Below the pieces are notes generated by a model. It was not told the DNA's origin and searched no databases. It was given only the letters and a program-made list of their open reading frames with translations. A DNA stretch of 64,000 nucleotides from Agromyces subbeticus DSM 16689. GTDB lineage: Bacteria > Actinomycetota > Actinomycetes > Actinomycetales > Microbacteriaceae. Where the stretch lies: positions 1-64,000 of the forward strand of contig NZ_ATXG01000010.1 in the NCBI RefSeq assembly GCF_000421565.1, given 5' to 3'. The position numbers and the translations under genes were made by a program. Below are positions 55,662 to 64,000 of the stretch, piece by piece; the stretch's first letter is position 1; every line of letters begins with the position of its first letter.

Positions 55662-56965
55662 CGCCGACCCCGGATTCGTCGCGACTCGTGGTCGCCGTGC
55701 GCGAGTTCGCCGGCTCTGCTCGCTTCGCGCAGGCCCTCACGCTGCTCGCGGTCGGACTTGCGTTCTCGACCCACGCCCTGCGCACGCTCATGGGCACGGC
55801 CGGCCTGCTGGCAGCACTACTGGGACTCCTCGTGCTGTGCGCCGTCTCGCTGGTCGCCCGCTGGCGAGCCGTCGAGTGGTACGGCATCCTGCCGTTGACC
55901 ATCCTCGTCTTCATCGGCTGGTGCGCGGCCTCCGTGATCTGGAGCAGTCTGCCGGCGCTGACCTCGATCGCCAGGCTCGCCTACCTCATCGCCTTCGCGT
56001 TCGTCGGCGTCTATGTCGCGCTCATGCGCGACACGATCCAGATCGTGCGCGCCTTCGGCGATGTGCTGCGCGTGCTGCTTGGCGTTTCGCTCGCACTCGA
56101 AGTGCTGTCGGGGATCATCCTCGATCTGCCGATCAGGGCGCTCGGCATCGAGGGCGACATCGCGCAATTCGGACCCATTCAGGGCATCTTCGGGTCGCGC
56201 AACATGCTGGGCTTCGTCGCGCTCATCGCACTGCTCACGTTCATCGTCGAGTGGCGAACCAAAATCGCTCGGCGGCCCCGCGCGTTCGCGTCGCTCGCAC
56301 TCGCCGGCCTGTGTCTCGTCTTCTCGGGATCACCGACGACGTGGTTCGCGCTGGGGGCGGCACTCGTCGCCCTGCTCGCGCTGTACGGGCTCAGGCGGGC
56401 CTCGGCGCCGACCCGATGGCGCTGGCAGATCGGCCTGCTGATCACCGGCCTGCTGGCGATCATCGCCGGCTGGATCTTCCGGATCCGCATCATCGAGCTC
56501 CTCGACGCGCGCAGCGAGTTCGACGTTCGGCTCGACGTGTGGCGCGAGCTCTCGCGCTACCTCAACCTGAATCCCCTGCAGGGATGGGGATGGGTCGGGC
56601 CGTGGCCGGATGCCCCGCCGTACACGTGGATCGAATTGGCCACCGGCCGGCCGCACGGTTCGGCGTTGAACGCGTATATCGACGTGTACTTCCAGGTCGG
56701 CGTCATCGGGGCGCTGCTCTTCATCGCGCTGCTGGGAGTCGCACTGGTTCGAGCGTGGCTGCTCGCCTCGACACGGCGGAGCGTCGTCTACGTATGGCCC
56801 GCCCTCATGCTCGTCGCGATCGCCGTGACGTCGTTCGCAGAGAGCTTCGCGCTCGTCGAGGGCGGGTGGATGCTGCTCGTGGTGTGCGCAGTCAAGGCGG
56901 CGCGCGACATGAGCTGGCGGGATGCGCTGTTCGCAGCAAGTGCTCAGTCGGCCGCGTCAGCCTGA
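55658..56965 (+). CDS. O-antigen ligase/polymerase-like membrane protein 2
   Basis: 435 residues, about eleven helices, organised like the preceding protein: ASVIWSSLPALTSIARL, GIFGSRNMLGFVALIALL, FDVRLDVWRELSRYL and GSALNAYIDVYFQVGVIGALLF. The His of the HNxxL motif is replaced here by Ala-Leu-Asn (HGSALNAYIDVYFQ retains the Asn and Tyr). It overlaps the gene before it (ATGA). Its 3' end overlaps the convergent membrane protein gene by 22 bases. Tandem arrangement suggests one polymerase and one ligase, but which is which cannot be told. Confidence 0.82.
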   Translation: MTPTPDSSRLVVAVREFAGSARFAQALTLLAVGLAFSTHALRTLMGTAGLLAALLGLLVLCAVSLVARWRAVEWYGILPLTILVFIGWCAASVIWSSLPALTSIARLAYLIAFAFVGVYVALMRDTIQIVRAFGDVLRVLLGVSLALEVLSGIILDLPIRALGIEGDIAQFGPIQGIFGSRNMLGFVALIALLTFIVEWRTKIARRPRAFASLALAGLCLVFSGSPTTWFALGAALVALLALYGLRRASAPTRWRWQIGLLITGLLAIIAGWIFRIRIIELLDARSEFDVRLDVWRELSRYLNLNPLQGWGWVGPWPDAPPYTWIELATGRPHGSALNAYIDVYFQVGVIGALLFIALLGVALVRAWLLASTRRSVVYVWPALMLVAIAVTSFAESFALVEGGWMLLVVCAVKAARDMSWRDALFAASAQSAASA

Positions 56966-58746
56966 CTTCGGAGCCGCCAGAGCGTGACGGTGCTCGATTC
57001 AGTCACAGCGATCGAGTCGACGTAGTCGAGATCGCTCGTATAGCGCTGTTCCCAGTCGCAGGATGATTCGGTCACCACCCAGCCGACACCCCCAGCTCGC
57101 GCCTCCTCCACCGGGAATTCCCCAGCGTTCCGCAATACCACGACGTCTCCCAGGGGATCGTGCCGTTCCGGCCAAGCCATTCCCATATGGAAGAACGCGA
57201 TCGGTGCTCCGCTGTTCACCTTCAGATACATCGGCACGATGCACGGATCTGTTGCGATCAGTTCACCGGTCCGATCAGCATCCGTGGCGAGTACGAGTTC
57301 CGCTGCGGCTCGATCTTGCGCCGTGAGTGAGTCCTCGACCTGATGCACGGCTGAGTCCGCGACGAATCGCACGTAATCGACACTCGAACCGGCGGCGAGC
57401 GCGGCGATGAGCACAGTGGCACCGACAGACCACCATCGGAATGAACGAGCCTGCGGTGATTGACGCAGTCCCGAGCGTATGCCCCGAGCGATGTCGACCA
57501 TCACGGGAAGCACAGTGATCGACAGCAGAGCGAACACGTCGATCCACATTCGGTACGGCTCAGCATTGGCGCCCCACCGGTCGTTGAGCGAGAGCAGCAG
57601 CCACGCTGAACCGCCACCGACTGCGTACGCCGACCACACCGGTTTTCGGAGCAGGATGCCCGCGACGAGGATCGCGGCGAGCGCACCCCACATCACGATT
57701 CCCGCTCCGAGAATCAACCAGAACGGCACGCCGAGGTTCGAGTTGGAATCGACCCGATAGCTCAGGAACGGGTCCCCGCTCGAGATGCCGACCAGGGTGC
57801 GAACGACCTGAGGTGACGCCGCGAGCACGGCCACGAGTCCGGCGATCGCCACAAGACCGCGAGACGTGATGACCACGAGGACGAGCCCGGGAATCGCGGG
57901 GAGGAGTCCGAACACGAGCGTGGGAAGCTGCCCGCCGGCGTCGTGGACCACGGGACCGAGCACGAAGACGACGGGAATGAGCGCCGCGGACACCCCGGCG
58001 ACGATCCATTGCCGTCGAGCGACTATCGCCCAGCTCGCAGCTACGAACGCTGCGAGGTAGACCCCGGTCAGGAACGAGTACGTCTGCACATTCGCCAGCG
58101 CGCCGAGCACGGCTGCCGACCCGATCGTGACGCTGATCCGCCACCCTCGCGCGGTCGGCCGGAACCAGACGGCGATCAGGCAGAGCAGCGCCGCCCCTGC
58201 AGCCGAGAGTCCTGCCATCTCGCCGTTGCCGGAGTGGAGCACCGCGAACGGTGCCCACAGTACGGCGTGGGACTCGAGCGGCACCCGCCAGTCATCTGCC
58301 CATACCCAGGCGTACGTGCCGATGAGGAAGGGGACGGGGGCCAGGAACGCGTACCGAACGCGCCCACCGAAACGAACGAGAACCGTGGCGAGAACGGCAA
58401 CGAGGGAGCCGAGGACCAGAAGGCCCACCACGTTCCACGCAACAATCGATGGGATGCCCGTCGCTCTCGCGACGAGTCCGAGCAAGGTGTAGTACCCATG
58501 CGGATAGAAGTTGCTGCCCGTTTCCGTGTCGGGCTCGACGTCTGAGAACAGCCCGTCGGCGACGTTGCGCACGATCGCGAGGTATCCCCACTGGTCGAAT
58601 GAGAAGAACGTCCGCATGCGGTCCAGACGAAGACCGCCATGCAGTGCGAGCGGGAGCAGTTGGCTCCCGAGCACGACGGCGACGCTCGTCGCGACGGCCA
58701 CGACGGTTCTCCAGGTACTCCTCGTGGTGTGGTTCGAGATGCTCAT
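56944..58746 (-). CDS. Polytopic membrane protein, GT-C-like
   Basis: 600 residues. About twelve hydrophobic helices and an early loop with RLDRMRTFFSFDQWGYLAIV and TGSNFYPHGYYTLLGLVA, in the place where GT-C enzymes have their acidic catalytic motif; SFDQWGY may be that. A C-terminal extracellular domain (about 470-600) has two Cys. Probably uses a polyprenyl-linked sugar donor, but no family is recognised with certainty. Codon use is more relaxed than elsewhere in the window. Start overlaps the methyltransferase stop by four bases. Confidence 0.65.
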   Translation of the reverse strand: MSISNHTTRSTWRTVVAVATSVAVVLGSQLLPLALHGGLRLDRMRTFFSFDQWGYLAIVRNVADGLFSDVEPDTETGSNFYPHGYYTLLGLVARATGIPSIVAWNVVGLLVLGSLVAVLATVLVRFGGRVRYAFLAPVPFLIGTYAWVWADDWRVPLESHAVLWAPFAVLHSGNGEMAGLSAAGAALLCLIAVWFRPTARGWRISVTIGSAAVLGALANVQTYSFLTGVYLAAFVAASWAIVARRQWIVAGVSAALIPVVFVLGPVVHDAGGQLPTLVFGLLPAIPGLVLVVITSRGLVAIAGLVAVLAASPQVVRTLVGISSGDPFLSYRVDSNSNLGVPFWLILGAGIVMWGALAAILVAGILLRKPVWSAYAVGGGSAWLLLSLNDRWGANAEPYRMWIDVFALLSITVLPVMVDIARGIRSGLRQSPQARSFRWWSVGATVLIAALAAGSSVDYVRFVADSAVHQVEDSLTAQDRAAAELVLATDADRTGELIATDPCIVPMYLKVNSGAPIAFFHMGMAWPERHDPLGDVVVLRNAGEFPVEEARAGGVGWVVTESSCDWEQRYTSDLDYVDSIAVTESSTVTLWRLRSQADAAD

Positions 58747-59369
58747 CGAACGCGGGCCACTACGACGAACTCGTTGTAGATGAAGATCGATCCGGCCCAG
58801 CGAGGGAACGGAAAGGAGTAGGAGCGCTCGATATCGAGCCCGAGGTCCGCGCAGATCTCACGAAGTGCAACGAAATCGACGAATTCCACATGTGTCGGAT
58901 CGGACTTGAATCCGCGTTCCTGAGGGGTGATGAAACACAGTCGCCCACCGGCGCGGAGGTACGGGCGATACGCGCGAACCAGTTCGGTGGCCTCATCGCG
59001 CTTCATGTGCTCCAGTACGTGCGCGAAGAGCAGAGTGTCGAAGCCTCCGACAATCGCGTGCGGCGACTCCCGGAAGCCCTCGACAGAGTAGGCGACATGG
59101 CCGCGTTCACGCGCGATCGACACTGACGTCGCATTGTGATCGACGCCGACGGCATCATCGAGGTTTGCGAGGTTACGCCCGATGCCGCAACCGACGTCGA
59201 GGGTGTGACCGAGGTGGAGGCGACGGAGATTCCAGCGATACGGCGCTTGCACGGGAAGGATCTTCTTCCACCACTTCGACTGACGCCGACGGAGTCGTTC
59301 AGCGTACGCGAGGCTCTTCGTTTGCGGCGAACCCTCGCCGGCTGCGTCTGAACGGGCTGACTGTGGCAT
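58743..59369 (-). CDS. Class I SAM-dependent methyltransferase
   Basis: 208 residues. Motif I LDVGCGIGRN (57-66), acidic motif II VGVDHNATSV, and FDTLLFAHVLEHM (post-I/IV) fit a methyltransferase of the UbiE/type 11 group. An HxE/H segment DPTHVEFVDFVAL lies near the end. In a polysaccharide locus such enzymes often cap or decorate a sugar chain to stop growth, but this is inference. Co-translated with the GT-C-like gene (ATGA overlap). Confidence 0.85.
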   Translation of the reverse strand: MPQSARSDAAGEGSPQTKSLAYAERLRRRQSKWWKKILPVQAPYRWNLRRLHLGHTLDVGCGIGRNLANLDDAVGVDHNATSVSIARERGHVAYSVEGFRESPHAIVGGFDTLLFAHVLEHMKRDEATELVRAYRPYLRAGGRLCFITPQERGFKSDPTHVEFVDFVALREICADLGLDIERSYSFPFPRWAGSIFIYNEFVVVARVR

Positions 59370-59470
59370 CCTCTGACGGTATCAAGTGCCGCCATCGGAT
59401 GCTGCCGGTGGCGTCGCTGCAGCTCACTCGCAGGACGACCGGCAGGTTCGCCTCAACGGTATTCGCGACA

Positions 59471-59504
59471 TAGAATCATTCGGTGCGCGCCCAAGGCGCG
59501 CACC
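59471..59504 (+). promoter_or_regulatory. ABC exporter promoter (-10) and 5' hairpin
   Basis: TAGAAT (59471-59476) with a weak -35 (TTCGCC, 59447-59452, 18-bp spacing). A perfect 10-bp stem with a 3-nt loop (GGTGCGCGCC-CAA-GGCGCGCACC, 59482-59504) would form right at the 5' end of the transcript, perhaps stabilising it. The rest of the gap 59370-59550 shows no gene. Confidence 0.5.
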
Positions 59505-59550
59505 TGCGGTACACCCCGAGCACCGCCCCAATAGAAGGATCGAATCTGAC

Positions 59551-60420
59551 GTGACCGGATCCCAGCCGACCGATGTCGCCGGCTTCAGCGTCCCCGGTCG
59601 CAGCCGTGGCCTCCTCGATGTATTCGGGTACCGCTATCTGCTCCGGCTGCTCGTGCGCAAGGGCATTCTCACCCGCTACCACGGGTCGGTACTCGGCTGG
59701 ACGTGGTCCTACGTCAAGCCGGCCGCGCAGTTCATCGTCTTCTATCTCGTGTTCGGCATCTTCCTCGATCTGAATCGGGGCATCCCCGGTTTCCCGGTCT
59801 ACCTGTTCTCGGGCATCATCGTCATCAATCTCTTCAATGAGGCCTTCAGCAACGCCACGAAGTCGATTGTCGACAACGCTCCGCTCGTGAAGAAGATCTT
59901 CCTTCCCCGTGAGCTGTTCCCGGTCGCAACCGTCATCGTGGCCTTCGTGCACTTTCTCCCGCAGGTCCTCATCCTCCTGCTGGTGTGTCTCTGGGTGGGA
60001 TGGGCACCGACCTGGATCGGTATCGCGGGCATTCTGCTCGGTGCCCTGATCGTCGTCATCATCTCGACAGGGCTCGGTCTGCTGTTCGGCGCAGTGAACG
60101 TCTCGTTCCGTGACGCACAGAACTTCGTCGAGCTCGTGCTCCTCTTCGCCACGTGGACATCGCCGGTCCTGTACTCCTGGACGATGGTGCGCGACACCGT
60201 TCCAGCATGGGTTCTCGAGATCTACATGCTGAATCCTTTGACCGCCGCCGTGGAGTTGTTCCACGAGGGCTTCTGGCTACCGACGATCAGCGAGGCGGTC
60301 GAGCGGCCCGACTCACTCTGGCTCAACGCATTCCTCGCCCTCGGCCTCGCCATCGTGCTGCTGTTCGTCGGGCAGTTCGCTTTCCGACGGCTGGAGGGTC
60401 GCTTTGCCCAAGACCTCTGA
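59551..60420 (+). CDS. Polysaccharide ABC exporter permease (Wzm/TagG-like)
   Basis: 289 residues from the GTG at 59551, preceded by AGAAGGA. Six helices typical of ABC-2 polysaccharide permeases; GSVLGWTWSYVKPAAQFIVFY, FNEAFSNATKSIVDNAPLVKK and FRDAQNFVELVLLFATWTSPVLYS are the characteristic segments. Partner of the ATPase that follows. In mycobacteria the related Rv3783/Rv3781 pair exports the galactan; here a GlfT2-like enzyme is encoded nearby, which supports a galactofuran-type cargo. Confidence 0.92.
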   Translation: MTGSQPTDVAGFSVPGRSRGLLDVFGYRYLLRLLVRKGILTRYHGSVLGWTWSYVKPAAQFIVFYLVFGIFLDLNRGIPGFPVYLFSGIIVINLFNEAFSNATKSIVDNAPLVKKIFLPRELFPVATVIVAFVHFLPQVLILLLVCLWVGWAPTWIGIAGILLGALIVVIISTGLGLLFGAVNVSFRDAQNFVELVLLFATWTSPVLYSWTMVRDTVPAWVLEIYMLNPLTAAVELFHEGFWLPTISEAVERPDSLWLNAFLALGLAIVLLFVGQFAFRRLEGRFAQDL

Positions 60421-61162
60421 GCTCACCGGCGTCCCGCGGATCGTGGTCAACGACATCCGCAAGACGTTCGTGCTGCGACACACGCACTCCTTCAAAGAGG
60501 CATTCATCGCTTGGCTTCGACGTAAGAAGCTGACGACCGTGTTCTCAGCACTCGATGATGTGAGTTTCACCATCGGCGAGGGCGAGTCGGTGGCCCTCCT
60601 CGGATACAACGGCTCTGGCAAGTCGACGCTGCTGAAGCTGATCTCAGGCGTCCTGCGACCGAACGGAGGCATGGTGCTGACCCGGGGACGCGTCGCAGGG
60701 CTGATCGAGGTCGGGGCCGGTTTTCACCCCGATCTTTCCGGCCGCGAGAACGTCTACCTGAACGCCGCCATCCTCGGAATGACGAGGAAGGAAGTGGACG
60801 CGAACTTCGACCGTATCGTCGAGTTCGCGGAGATCGGCGAGTTCATCGACACGGAAGTGAAGCACTACTCCTCTGGGATGTTCGTCCGACTCGCGTTCTC
60901 CGTCGCCATTCATACCGAACTCGACATCCTGCTCGTCGATGAGGTGCTCGCCGTCGGAGATGCGCCATTCCGCGAGAAGTGCAAGGCGAAGATCGCCGAG
61001 CTGTCGTCGCAGAACAAGACCATGCTCGTCGTCAGTCACGACCTCGACATGGTCGCCGAGCTGTGCCAGCGAGGAATCGTGCTCGAACGCGGCCGCAAGG
61101 TGTACGACGGCGATGTGAAGACCGCCATCGGCGAAATGATCTCCCGAGGATCGTCGAAGTAG
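60404..61162 (+). CDS. Polysaccharide ABC exporter ATPase (Wzt/TagH-like)
   Basis: 252 residues. It starts with TTG at 60404, fixed by GGAGGG five bases upstream, and overlaps the permease stop by 17 bases. Walker A GYNGSGKSTLLK, signature YSSGM, Walker B DILLVDEVLAVGD and the switch His in VVSHDLD are intact. No C-terminal carbohydrate-binding extension is present, so export is probably not coupled to a chain-end cap through this subunit. Works with the permease. Confidence 0.95.
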   Translation: MPKTSELTGVPRIVVNDIRKTFVLRHTHSFKEAFIAWLRRKKLTTVFSALDDVSFTIGEGESVALLGYNGSGKSTLLKLISGVLRPNGGMVLTRGRVAGLIEVGAGFHPDLSGRENVYLNAAILGMTRKEVDANFDRIVEFAEIGEFIDTEVKHYSSGMFVRLAFSVAIHTELDILLVDEVLAVGDAPFREKCKAKIAELSSQNKTMLVVSHDLDMVAELCQRGIVLERGRKVYDGDVKTAIGEMISRGSSK

Positions 61163-61166
61163 ATCG

Positions 61167-62429
61167 ATGTCGACCGTCGAGGAGTACGCGACACCCGCCC
61201 CCGACGCCGACCGTGGGGGCTTCCTCCGTGTGTTGGTGGCGACCGGGGTGATCGGCATCGCCGGATACGTCATCACCTGGCTCGTACCGTGGACCATCGG
61301 CGCTGCCGCGTACTCGACGTTCGCAGTGTTCTGGTCGTTCACGTTCCTCCTCGCAGCAGGCCTCTCCGGCATCCAACAGGAGATCACCAGGGCGACCCAC
61401 GTCATTGAACAGCCAGTCGCTCCCCCGGCGACAGAGCTCTCCCAGGTCACGCGGTTCGCCGTGGTCGCGACCGTCATCGTTGCAGTGGTCCTTCTCGTCT
61501 CTGCTCCATTCTGGGGAAGTCTCGTCTTCCCTGACCTCGGACTCGCCCTCGTGTGGCCGCTCGTGGTCGGGGCGTGCTCGTACGTATTGCTCGCCGTGCT
61601 CACCGGAACGCTCTACGGCGTCTCGCACTGGACCGCACTGTTCTGGGCCATCCTCGTCGAAGGCGTGCTCCGTCTCGCGCTGATCGCGATCGTTCTGTTC
61701 TTCACGCACGACGTCGTCGCTCTCGCGTGGGCGGTCGCTGCCCCGTTCCCCACGACGTTCGTGATCATCTGGCTGGTGTACCGGCGTCGGTTGGCAGGAC
61801 GAACCCGCTTGGACGTCGGCTACCGCGCGCTCACGTGGAACGTCGCACGAACCATCTTGGCGGCCATCTCGATGGGCATGCTCGTCAGTGGTTTCCCGCT
61901 TCTTCTCGAAATCACCACACCCGCCTCAGGCGGCGCCGCGCTGGGCGTGCTCATCCTGCTCACCGTGCTCGTGCGAGCACCGCTCATCGTCGTGGGCATG
62001 GCGTTGCAGAGCTATTTCGTCGTTCTGTTCCGGAACAGCGCCGACCGCTTCTGGGCGACGGTCCTGCGCTTGGAACTCCTGGTGCTTGTCGCGGGAATCG
62101 TCGTGACGGCCCTCGGCTGGTGGCTGGGCCCAGCCGTGTTCGCGTTCCTCTTCCCTCAAGAAGCCGTGCCGTCGGCCACGCTGATCGCAGCGCTGGCTGC
62201 ATCGTCGGCACTCCTCGGAGGCCTCTGCGTGATGGCGCCGGCGACGCTGGCGAGATCACATCACACCCTTTTCACCGTCGGGTGGGTTCTCGCGGCGGTC
62301 GTTACCATTGCGGTGCTGCTCCTGCCGCTCGACCTCGAGACTCGCGCAGTGGCGTCGTTGATCGGCGGTCCGGCGGCTGGGCTCCTCGTGCAATCCGTCG
62401 GTCTGCCGTTGGCGGAGCGTCGACGCTGA
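61167..62429 (+). CDS. Wzx-like polysaccharide flippase (MOP superfamily)
   Basis: 420 residues, about twelve hydrophobic helices, starting four bases after the ATPase stop. Pattern of the oligosaccharide flippase family: GVIGIAGYVITWLVPWTIGA, YSTFAVFWSFTFLLAAGLSG and an Arg-rich cytoplasmic loop (YRRRLAGRTRLD). No sharply diagnostic motif exists for this family. Encoding a flippase directly after an ABC exporter in the same operon is unusual, since the two represent alternative export routes. Confidence 0.78.
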   Translation: MSTVEEYATPAPDADRGGFLRVLVATGVIGIAGYVITWLVPWTIGAAAYSTFAVFWSFTFLLAAGLSGIQQEITRATHVIEQPVAPPATELSQVTRFAVVATVIVAVVLLVSAPFWGSLVFPDLGLALVWPLVVGACSYVLLAVLTGTLYGVSHWTALFWAILVEGVLRLALIAIVLFFTHDVVALAWAVAAPFPTTFVIIWLVYRRRLAGRTRLDVGYRALTWNVARTILAAISMGMLVSGFPLLLEITTPASGGAALGVLILLTVLVRAPLIVVGMALQSYFVVLFRNSADRFWATVLRLELLVLVAGIVVTALGWWLGPAVFAFLFPQEAVPSATLIAALAASSALLGGLCVMAPATLARSHHTLFTVGWVLAAVVTIAVLLLPLDLETRAVASLIGGPAAGLLVQSVGLPLAERRR

Positions 62430-62467
62430 CAGCCCGCGATGCTCTGTTCAGGAGCGCGCGTCGCGCA

Positions 62468-64000
62468 TCACTCCTGATCCAGCGACTTCGCCCATGTAGT
62501 TGAAGAGGTGATCTCGGGGAGCGCACTGCGGTACTGCTCTCGCAGTTCGCGCCACCTGCGGCGGTACGCGAGATTGAGCCGGACTGTGTCTCGGAGCATC
62601 TTGCGGAAGAGCTTGGGGTTCCTGACGTGCCACGTCGCACCCGACCCTTCGGCGTTGGTGATGAGCACGCTGTCGTACTCGGGGACCTCGAACCACCGTG
62701 CGTCCTGATAGGCGAGATGCGCGTGCGGCGCATCGATGCCCTTGGGCCGCACGAACGCATGCCGCCAAGTCTGCGCCGCGATCCATCGCACGAATCCGAG
62801 ACCGCGGGGTCCTGGCTCGACGCGACCGGTTGTGACGCTCATGATCTCTCTCGCAGGAAAATGCGGACGGTCGGCCGCGCTCCGAATCAGCTTCGCCTCT
62901 CTGAACTCCGTGCCGAGCGCCCGCACTCTCGGCAGACGGTCGACCATGTCGGTGTGCAGTTGATGCGGGCCTTCGAACACATTCCTGACGGCCTCATGAC
63001 GCATCGCCACCGTGTAGTAGTCCATGGTCAGCAGGTTCTTGACGTCAGCCGCCAGGTTCGCACGCCACAGCCTGCCGCCACGCCTCAGCGGCGAGTGCAG
63101 GAGCGCAGCGACGAGACGGTTGCGAGCATGGAAGAACGCTTGCCAGTCGTGGGAGTCGTCTTTATCGACCCATGAGACATGCCAGACCGCTGCGCCGGGA
63201 AGACTCACGGTGGCGTACCCGGCGGCGCGCGCCCTGAGGGAGTACTCGGCGTCGTCCCACTTGATGAAGACCGGCAACGAAAGGCCGATCTCGTCGAGAA
63301 CCCGCACCGGGATGAGCGACATCCACCACCCGTTGTAGTCGACGTCGAATCGACGATGCAACCAGGGTGTCTGCCGCAGATTCGACTCCGCGAAGTCGTG
63401 TCGATGCGGCGTGAACGGCCCCCAGATGAACGGGCTCCATCGAATGCCCTCGGCGTAGGCGTGCAGCTTCGACTTGTCGTACATGTCGAGCATGTGTCCG
63501 CCCACGATGGTGGGCTTGATGCAGAAGTTCGCGAACGTGACGGCACGCCGCAGACTCTCGGGCTCGATTTCGACATCGTCGTCGAGCAGAATGATGTATT
63601 CGGATTCTCCCGCTCGGAGCGTTTCGAGCATTCCGCGCGAGAATCCGCCGGAACCGCCGAGGTTTCGCTGCTCGATGACCTGCAGCCGGCCATCGAGGGC
63701 GGCCTCGGCTGCGGCGAATCCGGCGTTCTCCATGATGCGTTCGGAGCCCTGGTCGACGACGAGCACCCGATCGAGGCTGGCACGAGCATCCTCGTCAGTG
63801 CCGATCGCCTCGAGGAGCTTCGTGCAGTAGTCGCCTCGGTTCAGCGTCGTGATCGAGACCGTTGCCGTGCCGTTGACTCGAGGGCTCGCATCCTCAGGAG
63901 CGAGCCAGTCCGCCTGCACAAGGTGAAGGGGTTCGTCGCCGGCGATCAGATCGAACCACAGCCAGCCGCCATCGATGAACGAGGTGAACGGCAGGTCGAA
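62468..64000 (-). CDS. GlfT2-like galactofuranosyltransferase, 5' partial
   Basis: The frame is open to the right edge, so the N-terminus is outside; 510 residues are visible. The N-terminal beta-barrel end (FIDGGWLWFDLIAG), then the GT-A domain with VVDQGSERIMENAGF, NLGGSGGFSRGMLETL, metal-binding ILLDDDVE, HRRFDVDYNGWWMSLIP, catalytic WDDAEYSLRA and PGAAVWHVSWVDKDD all match mycobacterial GlfT2, the UDP-galactofuranose polymerase for galactan. The C-terminal helices follow. Convergent with the flippase gene, 38 bp apart. It would take UDP-Galf made from UDP-galactose (GalE, elsewhere in the window); a UDP-galactopyranose mutase is not visible here. Confidence 0.9.
   Translation of the reverse strand, partial: FDLPFTSFIDGGWLWFDLIAGDEPLHLVQADWLAPEDASPRVNGTATVSITTLNRGDYCTKLLEAIGTDEDARASLDRVLVVDQGSERIMENAGFAAAEAALDGRLQVIEQRNLGGSGGFSRGMLETLRAGESEYIILLDDDVEIEPESLRRAVTFANFCIKPTIVGGHMLDMYDKSKLHAYAEGIRWSPFIWGPFTPHRHDFAESNLRQTPWLHRRFDVDYNGWWMSLIPVRVLDEIGLSLPVFIKWDDAEYSLRARAAGYATVSLPGAAVWHVSWVDKDDSHDWQAFFHARNRLVAALLHSPLRRGGRLWRANLAADVKNLLTMDYYTVAMRHEAVRNVFEGPHQLHTDMVDRLPRVRALGTEFREAKLIRSAADRPHFPAREIMSVTTGRVEPGPRGLGFVRWIAAQTWRHAFVRPKGIDAPHAHLAYQDARWFEVPEYDSVLITNAEGSGATWHVRNPKLFRKMLRDTVRLNLAYRRRWRELREQYRSALPEITSSTTWAKSLDQE

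Overview
The window is one continuous stretch of a high-GC Gram-positive (actinobacterial) chromosome. WhiB2, MtrA-MtrB-LpqB, a PdtaS-type kinase, an ECF41 sigma factor, a DtxR/IdeR-type iron box, strong GC codon bias and several apparently leaderless starts all point to the family Microbacteriaceae; an Agromyces-like genome is my best guess but the sequence alone does not prove the genus. I see no tRNA, rRNA, CRISPR array, insertion sequence or prophage. Genes are tightly packed. The largest gap (51290-51613) is a promoter/operator region followed by sequence in which I find no gene.

Layout. 1-2026: the 3' end of a surface beta-propeller (YncE-like) gene with an Asp-Pro-Thr linker, and a 59-residue acidic protein. 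2073-6966: a dicarboxylate uptake module (CitE-like lyase/aldolase, DctA-type carrier, DcuS/CitA-type kinase and its regulator). 7045-12682: accessory metabolism: LLM oxidoreductase, iron-regulated heme oxygenase, DedA protein, cation efflux pump, and an epimerase divergent from an ECF41 sigma factor. 12748-17209: an operon of a SAF-domain membrane protein, a CpaE/TadZ-like ATPase with a degenerate P-loop and a PdtaS-like kinase, next to a small MerR/excisionase-type DNA-binding protein and an unknown protein. 17393-26693: the conserved actinobacterial block Rv3235-like, secA, hpf, comF, lpqB, mtrB, mtrA, in the mycobacterial order. 26865-35336: the envelope cluster GPDP-membrane-domain protein, DUF4129, DUF4350, MoxR, DUF58, then (after an inserted aquaporin) SpoIIM-like and RDD proteins. 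35369-44193: ahcY, manB, DUF3499, a zincin-fold protein without its zinc motif, DUF5719, a 1070-residue glycosyltransferase/membrane protein and whiB2. 44346-52891: galE, a 49-residue membrane peptide, a GlxA-type regulator, a very large secreted GH78 alpha-L-rhamnosidase under a LacI-type operator, and manA. 52997-54175: acyl-CoA dehydrogenase. 54279-64000: a cell-surface polysaccharide locus with two O-antigen-ligase/polymerase-like proteins, a GT-C-like membrane protein, a methyltransferase, an ABC exporter (Wzm/Wzt type), a Wzx-like flippase and a GlfT2-like galactofuranosyltransferase running off the right edge.

How it fits together. Much of the window serves the cell envelope: protein export (SecA), envelope stress signalling (MtrAB-LpqB), sugar-nucleotide supply (ManA, ManB, GalE), glycan polymerisation and export, and division/differentiation control (WhiB2). 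The most unusual signals are (i) the 9-mer GCGGCATCC, seen 32 times on the two strands together, far above expectation; (ii) an 18-bp perfect palindrome lying across the -10 of the whiB2 promoter; (iii) the orphan Tad-like SAF/ATPase pair in one operon with a PdtaS-type kinase; and (iv) a polysaccharide locus holding both an ABC exporter and a flippase.
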